Of a stretch of DNA of 64,000 nt, positions 1 to 7,827 are shown in pieces. The notes beneath the pieces are model-generated. The model did not search any database. It was not told where the DNA came from and worked only from the letters and a program-made list of their open reading frames with translations. Made by a program: the position numbers and the translations under genes. Each line of letters starts with the position of its first letter. The stretch's first letter is position 1. Origin of the DNA: Pedobacter sp. Hv1 (GTDB taxonomy: Bacteria > Bacteroidota > Bacteroidia > Sphingobacteriales > Sphingobacteriaceae); NCBI RefSeq assembly GCF_001412215.1, contig NZ_LLWP01000002.1:62001-126000 (forward strand), read 5' to 3'.

Positions 1-85
1 CTCTGAAGTTCATGATGAACTATTTAAACCCATAACCTGTAACTTATAACTCATAACCAGCAACGCACAACCTGCAACCCGTAAC
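1..85. repeat. low-complexity intergenic repeat
   Basis: The stretch is a run of roughly 10-bp variations on ACCTGTAACT / ACTCATAACC, strongly biased to A, C and T on this strand. The same vocabulary, as both strand and complement, forms the hairpin at 28827-28901. No gene is visible here. It lies downstream of the minus-strand gene ending at 86 and may serve as an intergenic spacer or transcript end. Confidence 0.5.
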
Positions 86-406
86 CTAATTGTGAACCAG
101 CTTATAAATGTTCTGCATGTAAATAGCTTCCTCAATTGCGCTCGCAAAATTATCGAGTTCCACTCTGGTAAACATTAAACAAATATCATTACAAGGGGTA
201 GATAAAATAACAATCTCAGTACCATCTGGTGCATATTCTACATAATTATCAAACTCTATACGATTGGTAATTGCTGCAAATTGGTCAAATTGATCAAAAG
301 TAAACCTCATCAACAAACCTGTTTTCCAAATATTTACGGTTTTGCAGTTTACACATTGTGTGATAGCTACTCCTTCTCTCTGGGCGATAATTGTCTTTTT
401 ACACAT
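86..406 (-). CDS. small cysteine-containing protein of unknown function (DUF6686-like)
   Basis: A 106-residue soluble protein with no signal peptide or membrane segment. From memory it resembles the Bacteroidota family DUF6686; I cannot confirm this without a search. A CxxC pair (CVNCKT) lies about 20 residues in and two more cysteines lie in PCNDIC, so metal binding is possible but is inference. I start at the ATG whose complement is 404-406 (protein begins MCKKTI). A longer reading frame from 442 would add 12 residues of no known character. The gene is divergent from the ArsR operon. No function is claimed. Confidence 0.6.
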   Translation of the reverse strand: MCKKTIIAQREGVAITQCVNCKTVNIWKTGLLMRFTFDQFDQFAAITNRIEFDNYVEYAPDGTEIVILSTPCNDICLMFTRVELDNFASAIEEAIYMQNIYKLVHN

Positions 407-486
407 ACGCTGTTCTTCAATTGTTAAAGATACAAATATCACCTTATTTAGAATAATTCCAAATAAAAATGAAATTTACTATTTTA

Positions 487-535
487 TTTGCGTAAGCAAA
501 TACTTACCTATATATTTGTGTAAGCAAACACTTAC
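487..535 (+). promoter_or_regulatory. ArsR promoter with two flanking operator palindromes
   Basis: A -33 TTTG (487-490) and a -7 TATATTTG (511-518) are 20 bp apart, matching the Bacteroidota promoter pattern. Two 16-bp palindromes, GTAAGCAAATACTTAC (492-507) and GTAAGCAAACACTTAC (520-535), sit in the spacer and just after the -7 box, 28 bp apart start to start. They differ at one base. The layout fits autorepression by the ArsR protein encoded 10 bp downstream; binding by that protein is inferred. Confidence 0.75.
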
Positions 536-544
536 ATAATTAAA

Positions 545-874
545 ATGAGAAGAGATGTATTTCAGGCTATCGCCGACCCTACCAGACGAGAAATTATCAA
601 CTTAATTGCCACTCAGTCGTTAAACTTAAATGCCATTGCAGATAACTTTGAGATGAGCAGGCCAGCTATATCTCAACATATTAAAATTCTGACCGAATGC
701 GGTTTAATTAGCATTAAAAAGGAGGGCCGAGAAAGATTTTGTAAGGTCAAATTCCAAAAACTAAAGGAAGTTTCTAAGTGGGTAGAACAGTACCGTATTT
801 TCTGGATTGATAAACTAGATGCGCTCGAAAACCACTTATCAAACAGTATTAACGAAGTTAATTTTAAAAAATAA
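545..874 (+). CDS. ArsR-family winged-helix repressor
   Basis: A 109-residue DNA-binding regulator. The winged helix covers about residues 5-85, with the recognition helix near MSRPAISQHIKIL. The metal-sensing ELCVCDL-type motif of arsenic and cadmium sensors is absent, which places it with the non-metal ArsR group that commonly partners START-domain proteins. The start at 545 follows directly on two operator palindromes. It is 5 bp ahead of the START-domain gene, so the two form an operon. The natural inducer cannot be read from the sequence. Confidence 0.9.
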   Translation: MRRDVFQAIADPTRREIINLIATQSLNLNAIADNFEMSRPAISQHIKILTECGLISIKKEGRERFCKVKFQKLKEVSKWVEQYRIFWIDKLDALENHLSNSINEVNFKK

Positions 875-879
875 TCGAT

Positions 880-1317
880 ATGAAAAAAGAACAAGTTGTT
901 GTTGAAAGAACATTTAATGCGCCTATCGAGAAAGTATGGCGTGCCATTACAGATAACAATGAATTGAAAAACTGGTATTTCCAGTTAAAAGATTTTCAGG
1001 CCAAAGTTGGATTTAAGTTTGATTTTATCGGTGGGCCGGAAGACGGTACCCAATACCTGCACTTGTGCGAGGTAACCGAAGTTGTTGAGGGCAAGAAACT
1101 AACTTACAGCTGGAGGTATGACAACTACCCTGGCAACTCTTTTGTAACCTGGGAGCTCTTTGACAAAGGAGAACAAACCTTACTTGTATTAACCCATATT
1201 GGATTGGAAACTTTTGAAGAAATTGGACCAGATTTTGCCAAAACAAGTTTCAATGGTGGCTGGACCTACTTTATGCATACTGCTTTAAAAAACCATTTAG
1301 AGCCAGCAGAAAGCTAG
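880..1317 (+). CDS. SRPBCC/START-domain protein, AHSA1-like
   Basis: A 145-residue cytosolic protein of the Aha1-homologue (AHSA1) branch of the SRPBCC fold. It opens with the usual ERTFNAPIEKVWRAIT strand-helix, followed by WELF and LVLTHIGLE strands and the closing long helix with GGWTYFMHTALKNHLE. Members bind small hydrophobic ligands; the ligand here is unknown. It is second gene of the ArsR operon, an arrangement seen repeatedly in bacteria, so ArsR probably controls its amount. A hairpin terminator follows within 15 bp. Confidence 0.88.
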   Translation: MKKEQVVVERTFNAPIEKVWRAITDNNELKNWYFQLKDFQAKVGFKFDFIGGPEDGTQYLHLCEVTEVVEGKKLTYSWRYDNYPGNSFVTWELFDKGEQTLLVLTHIGLETFEEIGPDFAKTSFNGGWTYFMHTALKNHLEPAES

Positions 1318-1331
1318 ACTCATTATTATGC

Positions 1332-1375
1332 AAACAAAGCCCTAATCCATTGGCGGTTATGGCTTTGTTTTATTT
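1332..1375 (+). terminator. intrinsic terminator of the ArsR/START operon
   Basis: Ten-base arms AAACAAAGCC (1332-1341) and GGCTTTGTTT (1361-1370) are perfect reverse complements around a 19-nt loop, and are followed by a T-rich tail. It lies 15 bp after the START-domain stop codon. Confidence 0.8.
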
Positions 1376-1476
1376 TTCTTGTTATAAGTTACACGCTGAG
1401 GCTTGTGTAGTTATACTGTCGCAATAAACCCTTTAAATTGTCTTATTTAGGTACCAAAACTTAGTATATTACATGG

Positions 1477-1484
1477 TAAGTTTG
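1477..1484 (+). promoter_or_regulatory. -7 promoter element (TAAGTTTG)
   Basis: It matches TAnnTTTG and lies just after a possible upstream ATG at 1473, so a transcript from it would begin near 1490. This favours the ATG at 1506 as the true start of the next gene. No convincing -33 box was found. Confidence 0.5.
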
Positions 1485-1505
1485 TTTGATCAAATCAAAA
1501 GAACC

Positions 1506-1877
1506 ATGAATATATTTAAAAATATAGACGAGTATATCGCTACCTTTCCAGAAGAAACACAAAAGCTCTTGCAGCAGGTTCGGTCTACCATCCAAAAGGC
1601 AGCACCTACAGCAGAAGAGAAAATTAGCTATGCCATGCCAACTTTTGCCCTAAATGGAAACTTGATCCATTTTGCAGCTTACAAGCACCATATTGGCCTC
1701 TACCCTGCCCCACAAGGCATTGAAGCTTTTAAAGAAGAGCTCTCTGCCTACAAAGGTGCCAAAGGCTCTGTTCAATTTCCATTAAACAAACCCATGCCTT
1801 TAGATTTAATTGCCAGAATTACAGCCTATCGGGTAAAGCAAAACCTAGCCAAACCTCTGAAAAAGAAATCATCTTAA
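1506..1877 (+). CDS. DUF1801 protein (YdhG/YjdI-like)
   Basis: A 123-residue single-domain protein of the DUF1801 family (COG5646). Family hallmarks seen are an N-terminal IDEYIATFPEE, the AEEKISYAMPTF stretch, FAAYKHHIGLYP and a C-terminal basic helix. Bacillus YdhG of this fold has been proposed as a frataxin-like iron chaperone; whether that applies here is unknown. It is cytosolic, with no signal peptide. I use the inner ATG at 1506 because a promoter -7 box occupies 1477-1484, right after the outer ATG at 1473. It appears monocistronic. Confidence 0.8.
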   Translation: MNIFKNIDEYIATFPEETQKLLQQVRSTIQKAAPTAEEKISYAMPTFALNGNLIHFAAYKHHIGLYPAPQGIEAFKEELSAYKGAKGSVQFPLNKPMPLDLIARITAYRVKQNLAKPLKKKSS

Positions 1878-1891
1878 ATTTAGCATAGAGA

Positions 1892-1921
1892 AAAGCTTTA
1901 TTTTGTGTTTTTGTATCTTTG
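1892..1921 (+). promoter_or_regulatory. promoter of the YafY-type regulator
   Basis: TTTG at 1892-1895 and TATCTTTG at 1914-1921 are 18 bp apart. Transcription would begin around 1926-1928, a few bases before the ATG at 1931, giving an almost leaderless message. An ATG at 1919 overlaps the -7 box and so cannot be the start. Confidence 0.6.
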
Positions 1922-1930
1922 AACCCAACA

Positions 1931-2650
1931 ATGAGCAATGACACCAAACGGCTTTCGCGATTAACCGCCATACTTACCCAATTGCAAACCAAACGGCTTT
2001 TGACGGCTACCGAGTTGGCTAAAAAGTTTTCGGTAAGTATCAGAACGATTTATCGTGATATGAAGGCATTGGAGCAGGCTAATATCCCTATCATTACCGA
2101 AGAAGGAAAAGGCTATACCTTAATGGAGGGTTATAGAATTCCGCCAGTAATGTTTACAGAAAGTGAAGCCAATGCATTGATTACTGCAGAACAATTGGTG
2201 CTCAAAAACAAAGACTCTTCTTTTGTAAAAGAATATACGGCCGCCATCAATAAAATCAAATCTGTATTACAATACGGCACAAAAGACAAAGCAAATTTAC
2301 TGGCCAACCGAATTGTTTTTAGAAACAATGCGGAAAACAATCAGACCAGTAATTACCTATCTGCATTACAATTGGCATTAACCAATTACAAACTTACCAA
2401 AATCAGCTACCATGCTATAGAAAAAGATGAAAAGACCAGTAGAATTGTGGAGCCCTTTGCGGTATACAACACCCAAGAAAATTGGCTACTTATCGCTTTT
2501 TGTCGGTTAAGAAAAGAGTACCGAGCATTTAGGTTAGATCGAATTCAAACGTTGGAAATATTGGAAGAGCAATTTGAGCCACATCCAATTTCGCTGCAAG
2601 AATACTTTGAAATTTGCAAACAAAAATCTACTCCAACACCCCTGACATAA
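1931..2650 (+). CDS. YafY-family transcriptional regulator (HTH_11 + WYL)
   Basis: A 239-residue cytosolic regulator. The N-terminal helix-turn-helix (about residues 8-60) contains LTATELAKKFSVSIRTIYRD. A C-terminal WYL domain (about 140-215) carries YHAIEKDE, NWLLIAFCRLRKEYRAFRLDRI. In the WYL core the usual tryptophan-tyrosine-leucine reads W-L-L, a mild variation. WYL domains bind ligands or nucleic acids that switch the regulator. The next gene, a GyrI-like ligand-binding protein on the same strand 53 bp away, is a frequent companion. The start is set by the promoter at 1914-1921. Confidence 0.88.
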   Translation: MSNDTKRLSRLTAILTQLQTKRLLTATELAKKFSVSIRTIYRDMKALEQANIPIITEEGKGYTLMEGYRIPPVMFTESEANALITAEQLVLKNKDSSFVKEYTAAINKIKSVLQYGTKDKANLLANRIVFRNNAENNQTSNYLSALQLALTNYKLTKISYHAIEKDEKTSRIVEPFAVYNTQENWLLIAFCRLRKEYRAFRLDRIQTLEILEEQFEPHPISLQEYFEICKQKSTPTPLT

Positions 2651-2669
2651 GGCTGTCAACAGGCCCCAT

Positions 2670-2677
2670 TACTTTTG
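2670..2677 (+). promoter_or_regulatory. -7 promoter element (TACTTTTG)
   Basis: A TAnnTTTG match 26 bp before the GyrI-like start codon, so this gene probably has its own promoter besides any read-through from the regulator gene. I see no good -33 box. Confidence 0.45.
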
Positions 2678-2703
2678 TGTTTTAATCTTAAAACCCAGAA
2701 AGA

Positions 2704-3165
2704 ATGAGCACTCAAAAAATTCAAACATTTAATGTAATTGGCATCGCAATTAGAACCACTAATGAAAATGAACAGGCAGCAACGGATATTCCAGCGCTGT
2801 GGGAAAAATTTATGGACGAAGGAATAGCCGAAAAAATTCCGAATAAAATAGACCATTCGTTGTATTGCATCTACACAGACTACGAAAAAGACCATACCAA
2901 ACCCTACACTACCTTGCTTGGTTGCAAAGTTGAAAGTTTAGCAATCATTCCTGATGGCATGGTAGGTAAAACCTTCGAAACTGCCAATTATGAAAAACAT
3001 GTAGCAAAAGGAAATATATACCAAGGACTAGTTTACAATGCATGGCTAAAAATTTGGGAGGCTAATTTACCCAGAACATTTACAGCAGACTTTGAAATTT
3101 ATGGAGAAAAGGCACAAAATCCTGAAGATGCAGAAGTTGATATTTTCATTGCTGTTGGCCAGTAA
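2704..3165 (+). CDS. GyrI-like / AraC effector-binding domain protein
   Basis: A 153-residue cytosolic stand-alone effector-binding domain (GyrI-like, Cass2 type, PF14526 group). The sequence shows the two-fold beta-alpha-beta-beta layout: VIGIAIRTTNENEQAATDIP and LWEKFMDEGIAEKIP in the first half, YCIYTDYE and LGCKVES in the middle, and NIYQGLVYNAWLKIWE in the second. Such proteins bind amphipathic drugs or similar ligands. It follows the YafY regulator gene and converges on pyrD with only 9 bp between stop codons. Confidence 0.8.
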   Translation: MSTQKIQTFNVIGIAIRTTNENEQAATDIPALWEKFMDEGIAEKIPNKIDHSLYCIYTDYEKDHTKPYTTLLGCKVESLAIIPDGMVGKTFETANYEKHVAKGNIYQGLVYNAWLKIWEANLPRTFTADFEIYGEKAQNPEDAEVDIFIAVGQ

Positions 3166-3174
3166 ACCGCAGCG

Positions 3175-4203
3175 TTAAGCCAATTCCTTACAAATCCTTT
3201 TAATCAGGCCTGGGCCTTCATAAATAAAACCAGTATAGAGTTGAACCAATGAAGCTCCAGCCTCGATTTTATCTTTTGCATCTTGTGGAGAATGGATACC
3301 ACCTACCCCAATAATCGGAAATGACTTTCCAGATTTTTCGGCTAAATAACGGATCACCTCGGTAGATCTTTGGGTTAAAGGTTTGCCGCTTAAACCACCC
3401 GTTTCACTTTTCATGCTTTCTTCTGCATAAAGGCCATTCCTATCTACGGTTGTGTTGGTGGCTATTACGCCTGCAATATTTGTTTCCTTAACTATTTCCA
3501 CAATATCATCCAATTGCTCATTGGTTAAATCTGGTGCAATTTTAAGGAGAATTGGTCTAGAGATGTTATTTTTAAGATTGCGTTGTTGTAGTGTATTCAA
3601 CAATGCTTTAAGCGGTTCTTTTTCTTGCAATGCCCTTAAGCCAGGTGTGTTTGGCGAACTTACATTAACCACAAAATAATCAACTACGTCGAATAAACGA
3701 TCGAAACATTTAATGTAATCGTTTACTGCCTCTTCATTTGGGGTATTTTTGTTTTTACCAATGTTACCACCCACCACAATCTGTGGATCTTTTTCTTTAA
3801 GCATCCGTAAACGCTCGGCCATTACATCAACACCCTTGTTATTGAAACCCATGCGGTTAATGATCGCTTCATCTTCTTGAAGCCTAAACATGCGTGGTTT
3901 ATCATTACCAGGTTGTGGTAACGGTGTAACTGTACCTACTTCAATAAAGCCAAAACCCAAATTACTTAGCGCTTCTACGTATTCGCCATTTTTATCAAAA
4001 CCTGCAGCTAAACCTACTGGATTTTTAAATTTGATACCAAAAACCTCTCGCTCCAATCCCTTCAAATGAATATCATAACTCCCTCTCAGAATTGTTTTAC
4101 CTAATGGGAAATAATCATGAAACCATTTGAGGCGTTTTACTACAAAGTAATGAACGTTTTCTGGGTCGAACTTAAAGAAGACTGGCTTTATGAGGCGATA
4201 CAT
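3175..4203 (-). CDS. pyrD: dihydroorotate dehydrogenase (quinone), class 2
   Basis: A 342-residue enzyme of pyrimidine synthesis that oxidises dihydroorotate to orotate with FMN and passes electrons to membrane quinone. The first ~40 residues ([18 protein letters not shown]) form the class 2 N-terminal helical membrane-docking extension. FMN and substrate motifs follow: [11 protein letters not shown] near 65-75, [11 protein letters not shown] near 180 with the catalytic serine, [21 protein letters not shown] and a closing [12 protein letters not shown]. The length is normal for class 2. It is apparently single-gene. Confidence 0.97.
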   Translation of the reverse strand: MYRLIKPVFFKFDPENVHYFVVKRLKWFHDYFPLGKTILRGSYDIHLKGLEREVFGIKFKNPVGLAAGFDKNGEYVEALSNLGFGFIEVGTVTPLPQPGNDKPRMFRLQEDEAIINRMGFNNKGVDVMAERLRMLKEKDPQIVVGGNIGKNKNTPNEEAVNDYIKCFDRLFDVVDYFVVNVSSPNTPGLRALQEKEPLKALLNTLQQRNLKNNISRPILLKIAPDLTNEQLDDIVEIVKETNIAGVIATNTTVDRNGLYAEESMKSETGGLSGKPLTQRSTEVIRYLAEKSGKSFPIIGVGGIHSPQDAKDKIEAGASLVQLYTGFIYEGPGLIKRICKELA

Positions 4204-4270
4204 GCCACGAAGATAGGCAAGATATAGAAGATGTAAAAGAGAAAAGGGAAAATGTGTTTAAAAACATAAA

Positions 4271-4302
4271 ATGGGGAATATAGTTAGTACTACATTCCCC
4301 AT
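4271..4302. terminator. intergenic hairpin (ATGGGGAAT arms)
   Basis: Nine-base arms ATGGGGAAT (4271-4279) and ATTCCCCAT (4294-4302) are perfect reverse complements around a 14-nt loop. It lies between the minus-strand oxidoreductase gene and pyrD and probably ends or stabilises the oxidoreductase transcript. There is no strong T-tract. Confidence 0.5.
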
Positions 4303-4324
4303 CTTACATTTAGCATTTTAGTTA

Positions 4325-4972
4325 TTAATAGGCTGCAGTAAATCTTTGTTGTGAGTGTTGATTGTTTTCTACCTCATCCGCAATCGCAACAGCTAAATCT
4401 TGTACTGATAAAATGCTACGACCTTCTTCATTAAAAACCGGATTTTCTAAGCTTAAACGATAGTTCCCTGTTCTACCAGTGGTAATACCTGGGTGCATTT
4501 CTATGGCAGGACTAAAGAATGACCAATTTAAATCTTTCTCTTCTTTAATTAAATTCAGATAATCTCTAGCTGCAGTGGCACCGGCTTTGTAATCAGCCGG
4601 AAAATCGGGCCCATCTACCAATTGTTTTCCATCAATAAACAAACTGCCCGCACCACCTATTACAATTAGTCTGTTTACACCAGCATCTTTAACTGCTTGT
4701 TGAATATCTTTTGATCCTTTCAAAAAATCATTATACAAATTTGGGTTTGTCCAACCTGCATTAAATGCACTTACCACTACCTCTGCTCCATTAAGTGCTG
4801 CTGCCAATGCAGGCACATCATTTACATCGGCTGCTTTAGCCGTTACATTAGCTTTACCTTCTAATGTTGCTGCATGGCGGGCAATGGCAATCACTTCATG
4901 ACCACGATTGCTTAATTCTTCTACTAAATTTTGGCCTACAAATCCTGTGGCTCCTATTACTGCTACTTTCAT
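4325..4972 (-). CDS. NAD(P)-binding oxidoreductase of the atypical SDR group (YwnB-like)
   Basis: A 215-residue Rossmann protein. The nucleotide motif GATGFVGQNL lies at residues 8-17, followed by VIAIARHAATL and VVSAFNAG. The later IVIGGAGSLF and NWSFFSPAIEM segments are typical of the NmrA/YwnB-like atypical short-chain dehydrogenases, which lack the standard YxxxK catalytic pair. Substrate unknown. It lies 54 bp downstream of an Rrf2 regulator gene, and both genes are preceded by almost the same 20-bp palindrome. Bacillus subtilis has a comparable neighbouring pair, ywnA and ywnB. Confidence 0.85.
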   Translation of the reverse strand: MKVAVIGATGFVGQNLVEELSNRGHEVIAIARHAATLEGKANVTAKAADVNDVPALAAALNGAEVVVSAFNAGWTNPNLYNDFLKGSKDIQQAVKDAGVNRLIVIGGAGSLFIDGKQLVDGPDFPADYKAGATAARDYLNLIKEEKDLNWSFFSPAIEMHPGITTGRTGNYRLSLENPVFNEEGRSILSVQDLAVAIADEVENNQHSQQRFTAAY

Positions 4973-4990
4973 ATGATTTATTTTTTATAT

Positions 4991-5010
4991 TGTAATTAAT
5001 TTTGTTACAG
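4991..5010. promoter_or_regulatory. candidate Rrf2 operator upstream of the oxidoreductase
   Basis: TGTAATTAATTTTGTTACAG is an inverted repeat TGTAA-N9-TTACA. It is identical at 17 of 20 positions to the palindrome at 5440-5459 in front of the Rrf2 gene, and starts 19 bp before the oxidoreductase start codon. Confidence 0.7.
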
Positions 5011-5026
5011 TTTAAGTTAAAAAATT

Positions 5027-5437
5027 TTAATTGAAATGACTACTAAAATCTGCCAAAGTTTGTTTGCTCAGCTGATTAATTAATACCAATTCTGTATCAT
5101 TATATAAACGATCTAAATGTGTATTGATGTTTTTCCCAACAGGGCATTGCGGATTGGGTGTGTTTTTTTGATGTCCTAATAAAGAGATTTGTTTTACACT
5201 TTGGTAAATGGCCCCTAAAGTAATCTCATTCGCGGCATTTGCTAAAGTTGCCCCCCCATTTTTACCTTCTTTAGTTTGCACAAATCCGTGTTTACGTAAA
5301 CTGATCAGTTCTTTACGCACCATTGCAGGGTTAATATTAATACTACCTGCCAAATACTCAGAAGACAATACCTCTCCCTTTGCTTTGTCTAGCAAAACCA
5401 AAATATGCAAAGCGATGGCAAATCTTCCGTTATTCAT
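5027..5437 (-). CDS. Rrf2-family transcriptional regulator (YwnA-like)
   Basis: A 136-residue winged-helix regulator. The N-terminal half (about 1-70) contains RFAIALHILVLLDKA, YLAGSININPAMVRKELISLRKHGFV and the wing TKEGKNGGATLA. Iron-sulfur Rrf2 proteins such as IscR and NsrR carry three clustered cysteines; here only one is seen, in NPQCPVG, so an Fe-S cofactor is unlikely. The single cysteine may be a redox or electrophile sensor, which is inference. Paired operators at 5440-5459 and 4991-5010 suggest it represses itself and the adjacent oxidoreductase. Confidence 0.9.
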   Translation of the reverse strand: MNNGRFAIALHILVLLDKAKGEVLSSEYLAGSININPAMVRKELISLRKHGFVQTKEGKNGGATLANAANEITLGAIYQSVKQISLLGHQKNTPNPQCPVGKNINTHLDRLYNDTELVLINQLSKQTLADFSSHFN

Positions 5438-5439
5438 TC

Positions 5440-5492
5440 TGTAATTTTATTTGTTACAGTACAAAGGTAGGTTTATTTTTTGAATTTCCAAA
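5440..5492 (-). promoter_or_regulatory. Rrf2 gene promoter with operator
   Basis: On the minus strand a -33 TTTG (complement of 5489-5492) and a -7 TACCTTTG (complement of 5462-5469) are 19 bp apart. Immediately downstream, over the expected transcription start, lies the palindrome TGTAATTTTATTTGTTACAG (5440-5459), which ends 3 bp before the start codon. The position is suited to autorepression. Confidence 0.75.
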
Positions 5493-5513
5493 TTTATTGT
5501 TGAAGAGAGGGAA

Positions 5514-5845
5514 TGAGGGGGTAGGAAATGGGGAATGGGAAATAGGGAATAGAGGATGGAAAATGTAGCTAGACCAACCATTTTACATCTTACCTCTTAC
5601 ATTCATATATGGAAAAGGGAAAATGGAAGATGTAACCAGACAGGCCATTTTACATTTTACATCCCACCTCTTACATTTTGACATGGAAGATGGAACGGGG
5701 AAAATGGAAGATGTAGCCAGACTAACCATTTTACATCCTACCTCTTACATTCATACATGAAACAGGGAAAATGGTAAATGGAACATGTAGCCAACAAAAC
5801 ATCTTACATTTTACATCTCACCTCTACCCTCTTACATTTTAACTT
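5514..5845. repeat. degenerate tandem repeat of hairpin-forming units
   Basis: The gap 5438-5916 has no gene. Most of it is four imperfect units anchored at GTAGCTAGACC (5565), GTAACCAGACA (5632), GTAGCCAGACT (5713) and GTAGCCAACAA (5787), with periods of 67, 81 and 74 bp. Each unit pairs a purine-rich half (GGAAAATGGAAGATGTA) with a pyrimidine-rich half (CCATTTTACATCTTACC) that is partly its reverse complement, so each can fold as a hairpin. It lies between divergent genes. Confidence 0.7.
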
Positions 5846-5878
5846 ATTTTATTGGGCTTAATTTTCAGAAACTTAGAC

Positions 5879-5909
5879 TTGAAAACGGCCTTAAAAAATC
5901 GTATTTTTG
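5879..5909 (+). promoter_or_regulatory. promoter of the ABC-F/T9SS plug operon
   Basis: TTG at 5879-5881 and TATTTTTG at 5902-5909 are 20 bp apart and fit the Bacteroidota consensus. The start codon is at 5917, so the leader is very short. Confidence 0.7.
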
Positions 5910-5916
5910 CGGCGAA

Positions 5917-7827
5917 ATGATTTCTATAAACGACTTAACCTTCTTAATTGGCTCTAGAGCCTTATACGACGAAGCGAACTGGCACATTAAACCAGGCGAT
6001 AGAGTTGGACTTATTGGTGCCAATGGTACCGGAAAGTCTACTTTACTAAAAATAATTGTGGGAGAATATGCACCATCTTCTGGTAGCATATCGATGGCGA
6101 AAGATTTAAAAATTGGTTACTTGAACCAAGATCTACTTTCATATGATTCTCATCATAGCATTTTGCATGTGGCCATGGAGGCTTTTGAGCGCCAAAACCA
6201 ATTGCATGATGAAATTGAAGACCTTTTAAAACAAATTGAAACAGATTACAGTGAAGAGGTTTTAAATAAACTGAGCGACAAACAACAGGAATTTGAAGCT
6301 TTGGATGGTTACAATATCGAATACCGTGCAAATGAGATTTTAGCAGGTTTGGGCTTTGGCACTGAAGATCAGCACCGTCCACTAAATACATTCTCTGGAG
6401 GTTGGAGAATGCGGGTAATGTTGGCCAAAATCCTTTTACAAACTCCAGACATCTTATTGCTCGATGAGCCGACCAACCACATGGACTTACCCTCTATTAA
6501 ATGGTTAGAAAGTTATTTGGCTGGTTTTGAAGGTGCCATTGTCATCGTTTCTCACGATAGGTATTTCTTAGATAAAATTGTACGTAAAACCGTTGAATCT
6601 AGAAAAGGAAAATTAACTGTTTATGCCGGAAATTATTCATTCTATTTAGAAGAGAAGGCTTTACGTGGTGAAATCCAAAAAGGGGAATTTAAAAACCAAC
6701 AGGCCAAAATTAAGCAAGAAGAACGTTTAATTGAACGTTTTAAGGCAAAGGCGAGTAAAGCTAAAATGGCGCAATCGAGAATGAAAGCGTTAGACAAAAT
6801 GGAACGTGTAGAAGATGTTGATGACGACAATCCGACGGTAAACTTTAGCTTTAAGTTCTCTAAACCATCTGGCCGACATGTGATCAAGATTGAGCATGCC
6901 AGCAAAAGTTATCCAAATATTGACATTTTAGATGATGCGGAAGCTTTAATCGAAAAGGGAGATAAAATTGCCTTAATTGGTGCCAACGGTAAAGGTAAAT
7001 CTACATTATTGAGAATGATTGCAGGAACAGAGAAGTTTAAAGGTTCTTGCGAAACTGGCCATAATGTAACCACTACCTTCTTTGCACAGCACCAGTTGGA
7101 ATCGTTGCATTTAGGCAACACGATTTTAGAAGAACTGCAGGCTTTCGCACCAAAACATACCGATACAGAACTCCGCTCTATTTTGGGCTGTTTCTTATTT
7201 ACGGGTGATGATGTATTCAAAAAGATCAAGGTATTATCTGGTGGAGAAAAATCGAGGGTGGCCTTGGCAAAATCTTTAACTACAGATTCGAATTTCTTGA
7301 TTTTGGATGAGCCTACCAACCACTTGGATATCCAATCGGTTAACATCTTAATTCAGGCCTTACAGCAATACGAAGGTACTTTCATCTCTGTATCTCACGA
7401 TAGGTATTTCTTAGATAACGTAGCCAATAAAATCTGGTTCATTGAAGAAGAAAAGATCAAAGAATATCCTGGAACGTATGCAGAATACGAAGAATGGAAC
7501 AGTAAAAGGGTAATTCCGGCACCAAAACCAATTCCAGTTAAGCCTACTGGCGAAGAAAAGAAAAAAGTAGTTGAACCAGCTCCAGCTAATATCCAACAAC
7601 AACTTAAAAAGTTGAACGAAAAACTGAAAAGAACTGAAGAAGAAATTTCAGCTTTTGAGTTAAGCGTGAAAGAAGTAGAGGCAGAACTGGCTAAAGAAGA
7701 AGTTTTTTCTAATCAACAAAAATTGGAAGAAGCCAACAAAAAATATATAGCAGAAAAAGCTTTGTTAGACCATGCTCAAAAAGTTTGGGAAGATTTAGCA
7801 GCTGAAATTATGGAGTTAGAAGCCTAA
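5917..7827 (+). CDS. ABC-F family ribosome-associated ATPase
   Basis: A 636-residue cytosolic protein with two ABC ATPase domains and no membrane segment. Domain 1 has Walker [10 protein letters not shown] at 34-42, signature FSGGWRMR near 160 and Walker [10 protein letters not shown] near 185. A basic helical linker follows ([19 protein letters not shown], about 272-293), the region that reaches the ribosomal tRNA sites in ABC-F proteins. Domain 2 has GANGKGKST near 354, LSGGEKSR near 440 and LILDEPTNH near 465. Residues about 555-636 are a charged coiled coil, as in Uup. Probably a translation factor rather than a transporter. Its stop overlaps the next start by one base. Confidence 0.93.
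   Translation: MISINDLTFLIGSRALYDEANWHIKPGDRVGLIGANGTGKSTLLKIIVGEYAPSSGSISMAKDLKIGYLNQDLLSYDSHHSILHVAMEAFERQNQLHDEIEDLLKQIETDYSEEVLNKLSDKQQEFEALDGYNIEYRANEILAGLGFGTEDQHRPLNTFSGGWRMRVMLAKILLQTPDILLLDEPTNHMDLPSIKWLESYLAGFEGAIVIVSHDRYFLDKIVRKTVESRKGKLTVYAGNYSFYLEEKALRGEIQKGEFKNQQAKIKQEERLIERFKAKASKAKMAQSRMKALDKMERVEDVDDDNPTVNFSFKFSKPSGRHVIKIEHASKSYPNIDILDDAEALIEKGDKIALIGANGKGKSTLLRMIAGTEKFKGSCETGHNVTTTFFAQHQLESLHLGNTILEELQAFAPKHTDTELRSILGCFLFTGDDVFKKIKVLSGGEKSRVALAKSLTTDSNFLILDEPTNHLDIQSVNILIQALQQYEGTFISVSHDRYFLDNVANKIWFIEEEKIKEYPGTYAEYEEWNSKRVIPAPKPIPVKPTGEEKKKVVEPAPANIQQQLKKLNEKLKRTEEEISAFELSVKEVEAELAKEEVFSNQQKLEEANKKYIAEKALLDHAQKVWEDLAAEIMELEA

Noticed and set aside
1025..1246. Minus-strand frame inside the START-domain gene
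   Set aside because: Complement of a confidently assigned gene, no independent signals.
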